This document shows positions 1 to 7,723 of a stretch of 23,975 nucleotides of DNA, piece after piece. The stretch spans positions 1 through 23,975 of the forward strand of contig JAZNII010000154.1 of the NCBI GenBank assembly GCA_045577415.1, read 5' to 3'. The notes beneath the pieces were generated by a model, which searched no databases, was not told where the DNA came from, and saw only the letters and a list, made by a program, of their open reading frames with translations. Within the stretch, counting starts at the first letter, position 1. Each line of letters opens with the position of its first letter. This DNA comes from SVTX01 sp045577415. Its GTDB lineage: Bacteria > Bacillota > Clostridia > Oscillospirales > CAG-272. Position numbers and translations under genes: made by a program.

Positions 1-210
1 GGCGCGTTTGACCTGATTGCGTACGGACTGTCCTCTTTTGCGGATATGTTCAGAAAAAAAGAAAACAAAAAATATGAAAGCTTTTACGATTACAAAGAGA
101 GCAGAGATGATAAAAAGACAGGATTCGGCTTTTTGCTGATCTGTGGAGCGTTCTTTTTGACGGTATCTTTCGTTATGCTTTTTCTCTATTATCAATATAG
201 CCCAAAGTGA
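1..210 (+). CDS. C-terminal part of a DUF3899-like membrane protein
   Basis: The frame is open from base 1 to a TGA at 208-210, giving 69 residues of a protein whose start lies before the window. It begins GAFDLIAYGLSSFADMF, then has a charged, Tyr/Lys-rich stretch, and ends in one clear hydrophobic segment (about residues 42-65, FGFLLICGAFFLTVSFVMLF) followed by a short tail. This arrangement of cytoplasmic loop plus last membrane helix is what I know from small DUF3899 proteins of Clostridia. The role of that family is not known. A strong terminator follows at once, so this is the last gene of its unit and is not co-transcribed with the fak operon. The family name is from memory of the pattern; the reading frame itself is secure. 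Confidence 0.65.
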   Translation, partial: GAFDLIAYGLSSFADMFRKKENKKYESFYDYKESRDDKKTGFGFLLICGAFFLTVSFVMLFLYYQYSPK

Positions 211-217
211 TAATAAC

Positions 218-258
218 AGAACGTCCTCTATCCAAATTTGGATGGAGGACGTTCTTTC
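218..258 (+). terminator. Rho-independent terminator after the DUF3899-like gene
   Basis: Two perfect 11-base arms (218-228 and 245-255, AGAACGTCCTC and its complement) enclose an AT-rich spacer that is itself palindromic (ATCCAAATTTGGAT). The right arm runs into a short T-rich stretch. It lies 8 bases after the stop codon. Confidence 0.85.
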
Positions 259-439
259 TGCGTTGGAATGTAGTCAAATTCGTTATCTGCAAGCATTAAT
301 AATAAGGCGTGGACATAAAATTTTAAAAAGATCGGGTGGACAACGGTCCTGATCAGTTCAAAAAATGTTGACTAAAGTCACAAAAAGTCGTGTTAAGTGT
401 GATTTTTGAGAAAAAATTAAAGTTGAGTTTACAATTATT

Positions 440-448
440 TGATATACT
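440..448 (+). promoter_or_regulatory. Candidate extended -10 promoter of the fak-plsY operon
   Basis: TGaTATACT at 440-448 is a good extended -10 element. The -35 region 17 bases upstream is poor, which the extended -10 could offset. Transcription would begin near 455 and leave a leader of about 54 bases before the fakB ATG. A second weak possibility is TTGACT at 368-373 with TGTTAA 17 bases on. Apart from this and the terminator I see nothing else in 211-508. Confidence 0.45.
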
Positions 449-508
449 GTGCGTGAAGTATAGGGATTTTTATGTCCCGATTAATTTAATTGCAGAAAGG
501 CGAGATTT

Positions 509-1402
509 ATGAGAAAAGTCAAGATCATTACCGACTCCTGCGCCGACCTTACCGGTGAACTTTTGGAGAAATACGACATTGATTATGTTAAAATGTGCAC
601 TATTTACGAGGGAGTTGAGACCCCTGCGCTCCTGACCTGGAGCTATGAGGAGGCGCACGCGCTCTACAATCTGATCCGCGACGGCAAGAGAGTTACCACC
701 GCTCAGGTTTCGGTCGAGGAATTTACAAACGTATTTACCAAGTACCTTGATATGGGTATGGATATAGTTTACGTCGCTTGCTCTCAGAAGCAGTCAGGCT
801 CTGTAAACACAGGTTACGTAACCGCTCAAAAGCTGCTTGAAAAGTATCCCGACGCCAAGATCCATTGTATCAACTCTCTCAACGCTACTATCGGAGAGGG
901 TATGCTTGCTATGGAGGCCGCTAAGATGGCGGCTGAGGGCATGGGCGCCGACGAGATCGCCGAGAAGATCAACGCTATGAGAAATAACGTTCTTGAGTTC
1001 TTCACCGTTCATTCTCTTGACACTCTCAGAAAAGCGGGCAGAGTTTCCGCGTCCAGCGCGTTCTTTGGAAATCTTTTGGGAGTTAAGCCTATTCTTGTTG
1101 CCGATGCGGTTGGTAATCAGGCGGCGTTCAAAAAGGTCAAGGGCAGAGTTCCCGCCATTAAGGAGTGCATAAATCTTCTTAAGGAAAATATTATTGATCC
1201 CGAAAATCAGACTATATATCTCTGGCACTCCGACTGTGACATGGAGGAGGTCAAGGAGGTCGAGGCTATGCTTCGCGCCGAGATCCCCTGCAAGGACGTT
1301 TACATAGGTCTCGTAGGACCTATTGTCGGCGCGTCCGTAGGCCCCAGCGTTATCGGATTCTGGGCATTCGGTAAAGAGGTCACCTTCGTCAGCGAGGGTT
1401 GA
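509..1402 (+). CDS. fakB: DegV family fatty-acid-binding protein (FakB)
   Basis: This is a 297-residue DegV-fold protein that holds a fatty acid in its pocket and presents it to FakA for phosphorylation in the cytoplasm. Family hallmarks are visible: the N-terminal strand and loop IITDSCADL (6-14), TTAQVS (63-68, the position of the usual TSQPS loop), SGSVNT (96-101), and HSLDTLRKAGRVS (168-180), which in known FakB proteins lines the fatty-acid carboxylate pocket. Length matches the family. The ATG at 509 follows an AAAGGCGAG ribosome site. The next genes are the kinase FakA and the acyl-phosphate user PlsY, which strongly favours a true FakB over one of the many orphan DegV paralogues. Which chain length or saturation it prefers cannot be read from the sequence. 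Confidence 0.9.
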   Translation: MRKVKIITDSCADLTGELLEKYDIDYVKMCTIYEGVETPALLTWSYEEAHALYNLIRDGKRVTTAQVSVEEFTNVFTKYLDMGMDIVYVACSQKQSGSVNTGYVTAQKLLEKYPDAKIHCINSLNATIGEGMLAMEAAKMAAEGMGADEIAEKINAMRNNVLEFFTVHSLDTLRKAGRVSASSAFFGNLLGVKPILVADAVGNQAAFKKVKGRVPAIKECINLLKENIIDPENQTIYLWHSDCDMEEVKEVEAMLRAEIPCKDVYIGLVGPIVGASVGPSVIGFWAFGKEVTFVSEG

Positions 1403-1521
1403 TGAATAAAACGATAAATCTAAAATTTCCTCCCGAGAGGAGGCGGCTTCGCACCGTCTGTCGCGGCTTGGCTTGCGGAGAGTCCTTGCGAAACACTTAC
1501 TTATTTTTCAGGAGAAAATAA

Positions 1522-3252
1522 ATGACTACGAATTTTGACGAAAAGTTAGATACGACAAAACACGACAACGTTTATGCCGAAACGGCCGAAAGGGACGAGA
1601 CCGTACTTGACGGAAAAATGTATGCGGAGATGATCAATGCCGGCGCGGCAAACCTTAAGGCTCACGCGCAGGAGATCAACGATCTTAACGTTTTTCCGAT
1701 CCCCGACGGCGATACCGGTGATAATATGCTTTCTACCATCATGGGCGGCGTTTCCGATGAGGAAAGCGCTGACGAGAGCATTGGTGAGGCGGCAAGAAAG
1801 GCGTCTGACGGTATGCTGCTTTCGGCTCGCGGAAACTCCGGAGTTATTCTTTCACAGTTCTTTGAAGGAATGGCGGGCAGCTTTTCGGGTCTTGAGTCTG
1901 CCGATTCAAGAGCTTTTGCGAAGGCGTTCCAGGGTGGTGTTACACAGGCGTACAACGCGGTAATGGAGCCTACCGAGGGTACTATTCTTACGGTTATCCG
2001 CGAGGCGACCGAATACGCAAGCTCCAAGGAGACCGAAACTCCCAAGGAGTTCCTTATGGAATTTATCGAGGAGGCAAAGAGATCTCTTGAGCGTACTCCC
2101 GAGCTGCTTCCCGTTCTCAAAAAAGCGGGCGTGGTGGATTCAGGCGCGGCGGGACTCGTTTACATAATCGACGGTATGATCCGCGCGGTTTGCGGAGAGA
2201 CCGTTGAGCTTGTGTCGACCGTTGTTGCAGAAAAGGCAAAGAAGCTCGATCTCGACGCATTCGGACCCGACAGCACCCTTGAGTTCGGCTACTGCACCGA
2301 GCTGCTGCTCAGACTTATGAACGCCAAGACCGACGTAGACGGATTTGACGTTAAGGTGATAAGCGATTATCTCGGAAGCATCGGAGACTCCGTGGTTGCG
2401 GTCAAGAACGGAAGCGTTGTAAAAATTCACGTTCACACTATGACACCCTATAAGGTGCTTGAATTCTGTCAGCAGTACGGCGAATATCTGACCGTTAAGA
2501 TCGAGAATATGTCTCTCCAGCATAACAGTAATAACGATGAGCAGACACCTGCCGTTATGGAAAAGGCGCATGAAGCGAATGCCGAGCGCAAGAAATACGG
2601 TGTGATCGCGGTTGCGTCGGGCGAAGGACTTAAGCAGACCTTCCTTGACCTGGGATGTGACGTTGTGGTTGACGGCGGTCAGAGCATGAACCCCTCTGCC
2701 GAGACCTTCCTTGAAGCATTCGACAGAGTAAACGCCGACACGATCTTTGTATTTCCCAACAACGGAAATATAATTTTGACTGCTCATCAGGCAGCAAAGC
2801 TTTATCTAGGTTCCGATATTCGCGTTATCGAGAGCCATACCATCGGTGACGGTTATGCTGCGCTTTCTATGCTTGCTCCCGAGATCGGCGACGCAGACGC
2901 TATCGTTGCTGAGTTGACCGAGGCTATGTCGGGCGTCCTTACTGCCGAGATCTCCCGTTGCGTGCGAGACGCAAATATGGACGGAATGGAGCTTAAGATC
3001 GGTGATTATATCGGTTTTGCGGGCAAAAAGCTTCTTGCTTCGGGTACTGAAAGGCTTAAAACCGTATGCGACACCGTAGATAATATGGGCATACGTGACT
3101 ATGATATATGTATCGTGGTCTGCGGCAAGGACGGCACTGCCGAGGAGACCGCGGCAATCGAGGGCTACGTTAACTCGAATTACAGAGGTAAGGAAGTTTA
3201 CGTTATCGACGGCGGTCAGGACGTTTACGACTATATAATCATTCTTGAATAA
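1522..3252 (+). CDS. fakA: Fatty acid kinase catalytic subunit, DAK2 domain (FakA/YloV)
   Basis: The 576-residue product is the ATP-dependent kinase that turns FakB-bound fatty acid into acyl-phosphate. The N-terminal DhaL/DAK2 domain (about 35-235) has NVFPIPDGDTGDNM at 56-69, whose aspartates 62, 64 and 67 bind Mg-ATP, and ARGNSGVILSQ (102-112). A middle segment contains KIHVHTMTP, typical of YloV-type proteins. The C-terminal third (about 360-576) is the DegV-like domain of the family. Full family length, no damage seen. The ATG at 1522 has an AGGAG site 7 bases before it. It lies 119 bases after fakB and 12 bases before plsY. A 30-residue hydrophilic extension precedes the DAK2 domain. 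Confidence 0.92.
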   Translation: MTTNFDEKLDTTKHDNVYAETAERDETVLDGKMYAEMINAGAANLKAHAQEINDLNVFPIPDGDTGDNMLSTIMGGVSDEESADESIGEAARKASDGMLLSARGNSGVILSQFFEGMAGSFSGLESADSRAFAKAFQGGVTQAYNAVMEPTEGTILTVIREATEYASSKETETPKEFLMEFIEEAKRSLERTPELLPVLKKAGVVDSGAAGLVYIIDGMIRAVCGETVELVSTVVAEKAKKLDLDAFGPDSTLEFGYCTELLLRLMNAKTDVDGFDVKVISDYLGSIGDSVVAVKNGSVVKIHVHTMTPYKVLEFCQQYGEYLTVKIENMSLQHNSNNDEQTPAVMEKAHEANAERKKYGVIAVASGEGLKQTFLDLGCDVVVDGGQSMNPSAETFLEAFDRVNADTIFVFPNNGNIILTAHQAAKLYLGSDIRVIESHTIGDGYAALSMLAPEIGDADAIVAELTEAMSGVLTAEISRCVRDANMDGMELKIGDYIGFAGKKLLASGTERLKTVCDTVDNMGIRDYDICIVVCGKDGTAEETAAIEGYVNSNYRGKEVYVIDGGQDVYDYIIILE

Positions 3253-3264
3253 AAGGTTAGATTT

Positions 3265-3924
3265 ATGAAATTTGAATTTTTAACTGTCGCGATCTTCGTT
3301 TTGGCGGCGGTCAGCGCATATCTTGTTTCGGGCATAAATCCCGCCATAATCCTTTCAAAGGCTATTTATGGCAAGGATATCCGAACTCTTGGCAGTAAAA
3401 ACCCCGGATTTACCAATTTTAAGCGCAATTTTGGTATGAAATGGGCGATAGTTGTCATGATACTTGATCTCTTGAAATCCGCTCTTCCTGCGGTGATTTT
3501 CGGTATCGTGTTCAATAATCTTTGGGGCGAATGGCGTCTCGGAGTAACCTTCACCTGCCTTTTCTCAATGATTGGACACGCGTATCCCGTATGGTACGGA
3601 TTTCGCGGTGGAAAGGGTTTTCTTGTGTGTCTGTCGGCTATGTGGGCGGTGGATTGGAAGGTCGGTCTCATAGCGACTGCCGCAATGGTGGTGCTTTTGC
3701 TGATTACCGAATATATGTCTCTCTCCACGACGGTAGCTATGCTGATCTGCCCCTTTGCGCTTTGGGCTTTCGAAGCTTCTGTACCTGCTATACTCTTGTG
3801 CGCCGCTTCGGTGTTGTTTATGGCGTGGAGACATAAAGAAAACTTTGTAAGGCTTGCAAACGGAAAAGAGTCTAAATTCCAGCTTTACGCATCCAAGAAT
3901 AATAAGAAAAACAAAAAGAAATAA
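3265..3924 (+). CDS. plsY: Glycerol-3-phosphate acyltransferase, PlsY family
   Basis: PlsY is an integral membrane enzyme that moves the acyl group of acyl-phosphate to glycerol-3-phosphate, making lysophosphatidate. The 219-residue product has several hydrophobic segments and all three family loops: DIRTLGSKNPGFTNFKR (loop 1, usually GSGNPGATN), GHAYPVWYGFRGGKGF (loop 2), and WRHKENFVRLANGKE (loop 3). Loop 1 differs from the usual form at two positions (Lys for Gly, Phe for Ala), as in some divergent Clostridial PlsY paralogues, so substrate preference may differ. It begins 12 bases after fakA, so the acyl-phosphate maker and user are co-transcribed. The Lys/Asn-rich C-terminal tail is cytoplasmic-like. 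Confidence 0.9.
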   Translation: MKFEFLTVAIFVLAAVSAYLVSGINPAIILSKAIYGKDIRTLGSKNPGFTNFKRNFGMKWAIVVMILDLLKSALPAVIFGIVFNNLWGEWRLGVTFTCLFSMIGHAYPVWYGFRGGKGFLVCLSAMWAVDWKVGLIATAAMVVLLLITEYMSLSTTVAMLICPFALWAFEASVPAILLCAASVLFMAWRHKENFVRLANGKESKFQLYASKNNKKNKKK

Positions 3925-3934
3925 TTTGAATTTT

Positions 3935-3971
3935 GATCGGTCGTTGGTTTTTATCAATGACCGATCTTTTT
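3935..3971 (+). terminator. Rho-independent terminator of the fak-plsY operon
   Basis: GATCGGTCGTTG at 3935-3946 pairs with CAATGACCGATC (3955-3966) with one mismatch, and is followed by TTTTTG. It lies 10 bases after the plsY stop and ends the operon. Confidence 0.88.
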
Positions 3972-4079
3972 GTCTAATTATGTAACAAAACATAGGGAAA
4001 TAAACCAAAAATTAATATAAATCCCATAACGTTAATAAAAAACGCCTTTGCGTGTTTTAATGTATCACATTGTTTTTCC

Positions 4080-4108
4080 TTGACAAAATTACTTTATAAT
4101 GTTATACT
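4080..4108 (+). promoter_or_regulatory. Consensus sigma-A promoter of malQ
   Basis: TTGACA at 4080-4085, a 17-base spacer, and TATACT at 4103-4108. Transcription would start near 4115, about 40 bases before the TTG start codon. No obvious catabolite (cre) site stands out around it. Confidence 0.8.
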
Positions 4109-4154
4109 GATATTGTAATTATATAACGCAACATCAGTTTAGGAGAGTAATATC

Positions 4155-5642
4155 TTGAAAAAGAGTACGCAGAATTTCGGATTTAAGCATAAGTGCGGCA
4201 TCTTGATGCCCGTAAGCTCCTTGCCCTGCGCCTATGGAATCGGTTCCTTTGGTAAGGGAGCGTTTGATTTTGTTGATTTCCTTGCAGATACAAATCAAAC
4301 CTGCTGGCAGGTTCTTCCTATGAACCCCACGTCCTATGGGGATAGCCCTTATCAGTCGCCCGCGTCTGCGGCAGGTAACCCTTATTTTGTAGACCTTGAT
4401 CTTCTGGCAGAGGACGGTCTGCTTACCTCCGACGAACTCAAGGGCGCAAAAAGCAGGGCGAAAAGAGTTGATTACGGTTGGCTTTTTTACGTTAGATACG
4501 ATATTTTGCGAAAGGCGTATTCAAGATATAAAAAGGACGGAGAATTTTTCTCCTTCTGTCGCAAAAATGCCGATTGGCTTGACGATTATGCTCTTTTTAT
4601 GGCGCTGAAGATCAAGAACGGCTGGAGAGCATGGACCGAATGGGACGAGTGTGAGAAAAATTCCCGTCAGGCTCGAATGAACGCCGATAAGTATCGGGAC
4701 GAGGCTGATTTCTGGAAGTGGATACAGTTCGAATTCTTCAAGCAGTGGAAGGCGGTCAAAGATTACGCCCACAAAAAAGGGATTTCGGTTATCGGTGATA
4801 TTCCGATCTATGTTGCGCACGATAGCGTTGACGTTTGGGCATCGCCTGCGCAGTTTTTACTTGACGACGATTACAATCCCCTTGAGGTTGCGGGTTGTCC
4901 CCCTGACGCGTATTGCCAGGACGGTCAGCTCTGGGGTAATCCCATTTACGATTGGAGAAAAATGGAGAGAGAGCATTTTGAGTGGTGGATAGCGCGCGTT
5001 CGTTCGGCTTTCGCTCTTTACGATATTCTCAGAATCGACCATTTCCGTGGATTTGCAAGCTATTATTCTATTCCTTACGGCGACGAAAACGCTCGCAGAG
5101 GAGTATGGTGTCAGGCTCCCGGTCTTGCTCTTTTTCAAGCTATCAGAGGAGCTATGCCTAAGGCAAAGATAATCGCTGAGGATCTCGGATTTATAACCGA
5201 TGACGTTCGTGTGCTTCTGGCTACAACGGGATTCCCCGGTATGAAGATCATGCAGTTCGCTTTTTACGCCGATGACAGTGAATATATGCCCAAAATGTTC
5301 GAAACCGACAACTGTGTCGTATATTCCGGATCTCATGACTCGGATTGCACCGCTTCGTGGTGTAAGACGCTCAAGGGAGCCAACAAAAAGAGATTTTTGC
5401 GCGAGTGTCCCGTACGCGAGGGTCAAAGCCTTACATACGCCACTATCGAGGCGGCTATGATGAGCCGAGCTAACCTTTGCATCGTTCCTATGCAGGATTA
5501 TCTTGAGCTGACAAACGCAAAGGGAAGAATGAATACTCCGTCAGTTGGAGAGGGCAATTGGCAATGGAGACTTGATCCCAAGAGCGTTAATGACGAGCTT
5601 AAGGAAAAAATATTATCAATGGCACTGCGTTGCGGTAGATAA
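4155..5642 (+). CDS. malQ: 4-alpha-glucanotransferase (amylomaltase, GH77)
   Basis: The 495-residue cytoplasmic enzyme moves alpha-1,4-glucan segments between malto-oligosaccharides, as in maltodextrin or glycogen turnover. The N-terminus has the GH77 opening GILMPVSSLPCAYGIGSFG. Catalytic residues are recognisable: Asp295 in LRIDHFRGF (nucleophile), Glu342 in AEDLGF (acid/base) and Asp395 in SGSHDSD (stabiliser). The family length is about 500, so the protein is complete. The start is TTG at 4155, chosen because AGGAGAG at 4141-4147 sits at the right distance and the conserved N-terminus begins shortly after. It stands alone between a consensus promoter and the TipAS region; no other starch genes are in view. 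Confidence 0.93.
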   Translation: MKKSTQNFGFKHKCGILMPVSSLPCAYGIGSFGKGAFDFVDFLADTNQTCWQVLPMNPTSYGDSPYQSPASAAGNPYFVDLDLLAEDGLLTSDELKGAKSRAKRVDYGWLFYVRYDILRKAYSRYKKDGEFFSFCRKNADWLDDYALFMALKIKNGWRAWTEWDECEKNSRQARMNADKYRDEADFWKWIQFEFFKQWKAVKDYAHKKGISVIGDIPIYVAHDSVDVWASPAQFLLDDDYNPLEVAGCPPDAYCQDGQLWGNPIYDWRKMEREHFEWWIARVRSAFALYDILRIDHFRGFASYYSIPYGDENARRGVWCQAPGLALFQAIRGAMPKAKIIAEDLGFITDDVRVLLATTGFPGMKIMQFAFYADDSEYMPKMFETDNCVVYSGSHDSDCTASWCKTLKGANKKRFLRECPVREGQSLTYATIEAAMMSRANLCIVPMQDYLELTNAKGRMNTPSVGEGNWQWRLDPKSVNDELKEKILSMALRCGR

Positions 5643-5654
5643 ATTTTCGCGTGA

Positions 5655-5750
5655 TATAGATTGGAGCTTTATGATGGTTTTGGTGACAAGTATAGACAGA
5701 TGATTCCTTTGCAGAATGTCTATATTCCTAATTTGAAATCCGACAAGTAA
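5655..5750 (+). pseudogene. Possible C-terminal remnant of an unidentified gene
   Basis: Between malQ and the TipAS gene one frame reads YRLELYDGFGDKYRQMIPLQ followed by NVYIPNLKSDK and a TAA at 5748-5750. It has protein-like composition but no start codon, and a stop just upstream. It may be the tail of a gene lost by rearrangement at the edge of the duplicated TipAS block. I do not recognise a family, and chance cannot be excluded over 31 codons. Confidence 0.25.
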
Positions 5751-5751
5751 T

Positions 5752-6135
5752 ATGAAAAACTACAAAACCGAAGCTCGCGAGCGTTGGGGCGACACTGCCG
5801 CCTATCGCGAACACGAGCAGAAAACAAAGAATTATACAAAAGAGAAGTGGGCAGAGACAAACGATGGATTGATGGCGATATTTGCCGATTTTGCCGCATG
5901 CAGGGATAGCGGTGCGAGTGCCGATTCTGCTGAAGCACAGACACTTGTAGCCAAGCTTCAAGCGCATATTACTGACAACTACTACGCCTGCACCGACGAG
6001 ATCCTCGCAGGGCTTGGCAAGATGTATGCCTATAACGAGCGCTTCAAGAAGAACATTGATAAATGCGGTGATGGAACGGCAGAGTTTTCCTCGAAAGCAA
6101 TCGAGGTGTATGGGAAGGAAAAAAATTATGTTTGA
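5752..6135 (+). CDS. Stand-alone TipAS antibiotic-recognition domain protein (copy 1)
   Basis: The 127-residue protein is essentially one TipAS domain, the ligand-binding half of MerR-type regulators such as TipA, known to bind thiopeptides and other cyclic peptides. Visible family features are ERWGDTAAYREHE (10-22), KNYTKEKWAETNDGLMAIFA, the helix LVAKLQAHITDNYYACTDEI, LAGLGKMYAYNERFKKNID and the ending GTAEFSSKAIEVYGK. There is no DNA-binding MerR domain at the N-terminus and none encoded just upstream. It may therefore act as a short binding or sequestering protein like TipAS itself, or be the surviving half of a regulator. It ends inside the start of the SDR gene (8-base overlap), so the two are translated together. 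A frameshifted second copy lies at 20246-20616. Confidence 0.82.
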   Translation: MKNYKTEARERWGDTAAYREHEQKTKNYTKEKWAETNDGLMAIFADFAACRDSGASADSAEAQTLVAKLQAHITDNYYACTDEILAGLGKMYAYNERFKKNIDKCGDGTAEFSSKAIEVYGKEKNYV

Positions 6136-6844
6136 TTTTAGAGACAAGGTAGTCGTCGTTACAGGCGGCGCTAGAGGTATTGGAAAATGCATTCGAGAGC
6201 AGTTTGAGGTGGCGGGAGCATCAGTTTGTGTGATCGATCTTCTTCAAAATGATTATTTCGTGGGTGATCTTGCCGACAAGCAGACGCTTGAAGCATTTGC
6301 AAGCAAGGTGATTGCCGACTACGGCCGCATTGATTATCTCATTAACAATGCCGCTCCCCAAATGGTTGGAATTACAAACGGTAGCTACGAAGAGTTCGAG
6401 AATGCCTTGAAGGTTGGCGTTACCGCGCCATTTTATTTTGCAAAGTTGTTTGCGCCGTATTTTGCCGAGGGCGCAAGCATTGTAAATATTTCGTCCTCCC
6501 GCGACAGAATGAGTCAGCCCGAAACCGAGAGCTATACCGTTGCAAAGGGCGGAATTTCCGCACTTACGCATGCACTTGCGGTGAGTTTTTCGGGCAAGGT
6601 GCGTGTTAATTCGATCTCGCCCGGATGGATAGACAACAACTACACCGTCTATGAGGGTGCAGATGCTACACAGCAACCCGCGGGCAGAGTTGGAAATCCC
6701 AAGGATATCGCCAATATGGTGTTGTATCTTTGCTCTGATATGGCAGGATTTATCACGGGTGAAAACATCTGCGTCGACGGTGGCATGACAAAGCAGATGA
6801 TATACCACGGCGACCACGGATGGTCGTTTGATATCAATAAATGA
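6128..6844 (+). CDS. Short-chain dehydrogenase/reductase (SDR), classical type
   Basis: A 238-residue NAD(P)-dependent oxidoreductase. It shows TGGARGIG (12-19, cofactor loop), Asp37 at the end of the second strand (favours NAD over NADP), NNAAP (73-77), the serine cluster ISSS (121-124), and the catalytic pair Tyr136/Lys140 in YTVAK. PGWIDN follows, then GENICVDGG near the C-terminus. Length and motifs are complete. The start is the ATG at 6128, with GGAAGG 10 bases before it and MFDFRDKVVVVTGG as a normal SDR beginning; an in-frame ATG further upstream only extends into the TipAS gene. The substrate cannot be told. It sits between the TipAS gene and the broken radical SAM fragment, whereas no SDR gene lies at this place in the second copy of the block. 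Confidence 0.9.
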   Translation: MFDFRDKVVVVTGGARGIGKCIREQFEVAGASVCVIDLLQNDYFVGDLADKQTLEAFASKVIADYGRIDYLINNAAPQMVGITNGSYEEFENALKVGVTAPFYFAKLFAPYFAEGASIVNISSSRDRMSQPETESYTVAKGGISALTHALAVSFSGKVRVNSISPGWIDNNYTVYEGADATQQPAGRVGNPKDIANMVLYLCSDMAGFITGENICVDGGMTKQMIYHGDHGWSFDINK

Positions 6845-6936
6845 TGAACCAATACCTTAAAAATCTTAATAAACTTAATAAAATAGAATTCGTGGCTACG
6901 TCCTGGGCAGAAATTTGTATGAGTGAGATATTATGA
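6844..6936 (+). pseudogene. 5' fragment of the radical SAM gene found intact at 20621
   Basis: A short frame starting at the ATG at 6844 reads MNQYLKNLNKLNKIEFV and then diverges to a stop at 6934-6936. The intact radical SAM gene begins MNQYLKDLNKIEFVVTYACT, so the first roughly 55 bases are homologous and the rest, including all cysteines, is lost. The extra LNK looks like a small internal duplication. It follows the same TipAS gene type as at 20.2-20.6 kb, which marks it as the end of a duplicated block rather than a real small gene. Confidence 0.7.
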
Positions 6937-6958
6937 AATTTATAGAGGATTATGCTAT

Positions 6959-7432
6959 ATGGGTGTAAAAAGAGAAACGTTAAAAAGCGGACGAGTCTTA
7001 AAGGCTTTGATAGAACGATTTGAAAATGACAGAACCCAACAGAATCTTATTCCGGTGCTGCATTGTTTACGCGATAGTTTTGTTTGGATTCCAGGAACTC
7101 TGCGAATGAGCGATACGGATGCCGAAAAGTTCAAAAATTCTCAAGTAGGTGATACCGTTACGACAGACGAAGTAATGAGGTTTGAACCCGATATTCTTCA
7201 AAATGGCGAAGATAAATTCTATCCTGTCTTTTCGAGCATTGAAGAAATGGGCGAATATGGTAACAATTTTAGCAAGGTTGAAAAGCATTTTTTAGAAGCA
7301 ATGTCCTATGCAAACGGTAAAAAAGAAACAGTTGGAATAGTTGTTAATGCGTTTTCTGTGCCATTTGTTGTGCCAAAGGAATGGTTTGATATTATCGGTA
7401 GCTTTCCTAACAAGCAAAAAATAAAGCCTTGA
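6959..7432 (+). CDS. SseB-like domain protein
   Basis: The 157-residue protein resembles the N-terminal domain of SseB (enhanced serine sensitivity) proteins: a short repeated pattern in which DKFYPVFSSIEEMGEY is followed by a helix (VEKHFLEAMSYA) and GIVVNAFSVPFVVPKEWF. These cytoplasmic proteins are common in Firmicutes and have no settled function. I chose the ATG at 6959 because AGAGGA at 6943-6948 is well placed. A GTG start at 6923 would add 12 residues but has no ribosome site and runs through the radical SAM remnant. The stop codon lies inside the arm of the following hairpin. Confidence 0.75.
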   Translation: MGVKRETLKSGRVLKALIERFENDRTQQNLIPVLHCLRDSFVWIPGTLRMSDTDAEKFKNSQVGDTVTTDEVMRFEPDILQNGEDKFYPVFSSIEEMGEYGNNFSKVEKHFLEAMSYANGKKETVGIVVNAFSVPFVVPKEWFDIIGSFPNKQKIKP

Positions 7433-7459
7433 AAACTCAATGTTTTCAAGGCTTTATTT
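7419..7459 (+). terminator. Bidirectional terminator shared by the SseB-like gene and a former tRNA
   Basis: A perfect 18-bp stem (7419-7436 with 7442-7459) with a 5-base loop. Read leftward it directly follows the CCA end of the tRNA-Pro remnant and is trailed by TTTTTT-rich sequence; read rightward it overlaps the stop of the SseB-like gene. It therefore looks like the original terminator of a leftward tRNA gene converging on the SseB-like gene. Confidence 0.85.
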
Positions 7460-7505
7460 GGTCTGAGTGGCAAAAGACTTGAACTTGCGGTCTCTACCAC
7501 CCCAA
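7459..7505 (-). repeat. tRNA-Pro(GGG) 3' half, putative att site (distal end of element)
   Basis: On the minus strand this reads TTGGGGT (anticodon loop, anticodon GGG), GGTAG, a T-loop TTCAAGT and an end CACTCAG-A-CCA. It is the same sequence, in the same orientation, as 14317-14361, but with two extra A bases and two substitutions that spoil the T stem, so it cannot be a working tRNA. The 5' half is absent. Tyrosine integrases commonly use the anticodon or T loop to 3' end of tRNA genes, and such an integrase lies next to the other copy. Confidence 0.65.
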
Positions 7506-7683
7506 GCACAAAATATAGTATATATTATCTCCGAAAACACTATATGTAGTGGTTTCTGCTCCAATTTTATCGGTTTGTAGTACTCTTAACTCCGTTGTTT
7601 CCACCGCTTCCAAATCGGTCTATGGTCAAGAATGGGGTCGAAAAAGCTTTGGTGGAGTAGGCCGCAAAATGATAGTGAAGAAA

Positions 7684-7714
7684 GATTGGTGACTCAAAAA
7701 CTGAGTCACCAATC
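7684..7714 (-). terminator. Terminator of the DUF4160 cassette
   Basis: Perfect 13-bp stem (GATTGGTGACTCA, 7684-7696, with its complement 7702-7714) and 5-base loop. Read leftward it is followed by TTTCTT. It starts 9 bases after the last stop of the minus-strand cassette. The neighbouring 7506-7683 shows no gene I can support. Confidence 0.75.
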
Positions 7715-7723
7715 AAAGAAAAA

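Noticed and set aside
794..1228. Long minus-strand reading frame inside fakB
   Set aside because: It is antisense to a clear DegV-family gene, has no ribosome site and no family-like features.
2140..2787. 215-residue minus-strand frame inside fakA
   Set aside because: Antisense shadow of the DAK2 kinase gene, explained by codon bias of the plus strand.
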